Source: Alkalimonas sp. (lineage in GTDB: Bacteria; Pseudomonadota; Gammaproteobacteria; Enterobacterales; Alteromonadaceae). Taken from it: DNA of 6,638 nucleotides. The notes beneath the pieces were generated by a model, which was not told the origin of the DNA, did not search any database, and worked only from the letters and a program-made list of their open reading frames with translations. Below are positions 6,422-6,638 of this stretch, piece after piece. A program made the translations under genes and the position numbers. The first letter of the stretch is position 1; each line of letters starts with the position of its first letter. The stretch is from positions 1 to 6,638 of the forward strand of contig JAIUMG010000185.1 in NCBI GenBank assembly GCA_022565655.1. The letters run 5' to 3'.

Positions 6422-6638
6422 ATGATAGAACTCATCATCATTACGGTCGCGGCACTATTGCCCATCGTGAATCCATTCAGTACCGCACCATTGTTTCTTG
6501 CTATTACCGAAGGGTATGACCAAAAAACACGAAATGAGCAAGCGTTGCGTGGCGTTGTTTATATGGTTGCTATTCTGGGGACTTTCCTGATAGCTGGCAG
6601 CCTTATCATGAATTTCTTCGGCATTTCGTTGCCTGGCG
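6422..6638 (+). CDS. MarC family (UPF0056) integral membrane protein, 3' end missing
   Basis: The first 72 codons of an inner-membrane protein of the MarC/NAAT family, which normally has about 200-220 residues and six membrane segments. MarC itself was once tied to multiple antibiotic resistance, but that role is not supported, and its transport substrate is unsettled. Seen here are a first hydrophobic segment (about 3-29) carrying the family-like LLPIVNPFSTAPLFLAIT, a polar loop (30-43, EGYDQKTRNEQ), a second membrane segment (about 44-63) and the typical FFGISLPG at 66-72. AGGGAG at 6410-6415, six bases before the ATG, supports the start. It lies 140 bases after the kinase gene with a candidate promoter between. 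The family call is good; which MarC subgroup cannot be told from this fragment. Confidence 0.88.
   Translation, partial: MIELIIITVAALLPIVNPFSTAPLFLAITEGYDQKTRNEQALRGVVYMVAILGTFLIAGSLIMNFFGISLPG

Overview
The window reads as ordinary chromosomal DNA of a gammaproteobacterium, probably a free-living or marine type. This rests on the mix of families (PrpE-type acyl-CoA synthetase, DUF1543, Ggt, YghU, a COQ8-like ABC1 kinase, MarC), on E. coli-like residue patterns in Ggt and YghU, and on roughly balanced base composition. I cannot name the genus. I see no mobile element, CRISPR array, tRNA, rRNA or riboswitch.

The layout is three pairs of genes. Positions 1-2201 (plus strand) hold the 3' part of a propionyl-CoA synthetase gene, cut by the window edge, and a small DUF1543 gene. 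Positions 2218-4866 (minus strand) hold a yghU-type glutathione S-transferase gene and, downstream of it, an exported gamma-glutamyltransferase (ggt). Positions 4968-6638 (plus strand) hold an ABC1/AarF-family atypical kinase of the COQ8/ADCK3 type and the first 72 codons of a MarC-family membrane protein. The DUF1543 and ggt genes converge with only 16 bases between their stop codons. yghU and the kinase gene diverge from a 101-base spacer. No gene-free stretch exceeds about 140 bases.

The clearest functional grouping is yghU with ggt. Both use glutathione: one reduces disulfides with it in the cytoplasm, the other cleaves it in the periplasm. The synthetase feeds short-chain acids into metabolism as CoA thioesters. 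The kinase is expected to support ubiquinone synthesis or membrane lipid homeostasis. No shared pathway ties all six genes together.

I did not find a convincing undescribed system. The most useful leads are the internally duplicated, functionally unknown DUF1543 protein, a bacterial kinase strikingly like mitochondrial COQ8, and an 11-base inverted repeat enclosing the -10 box in front of the marC-like gene.
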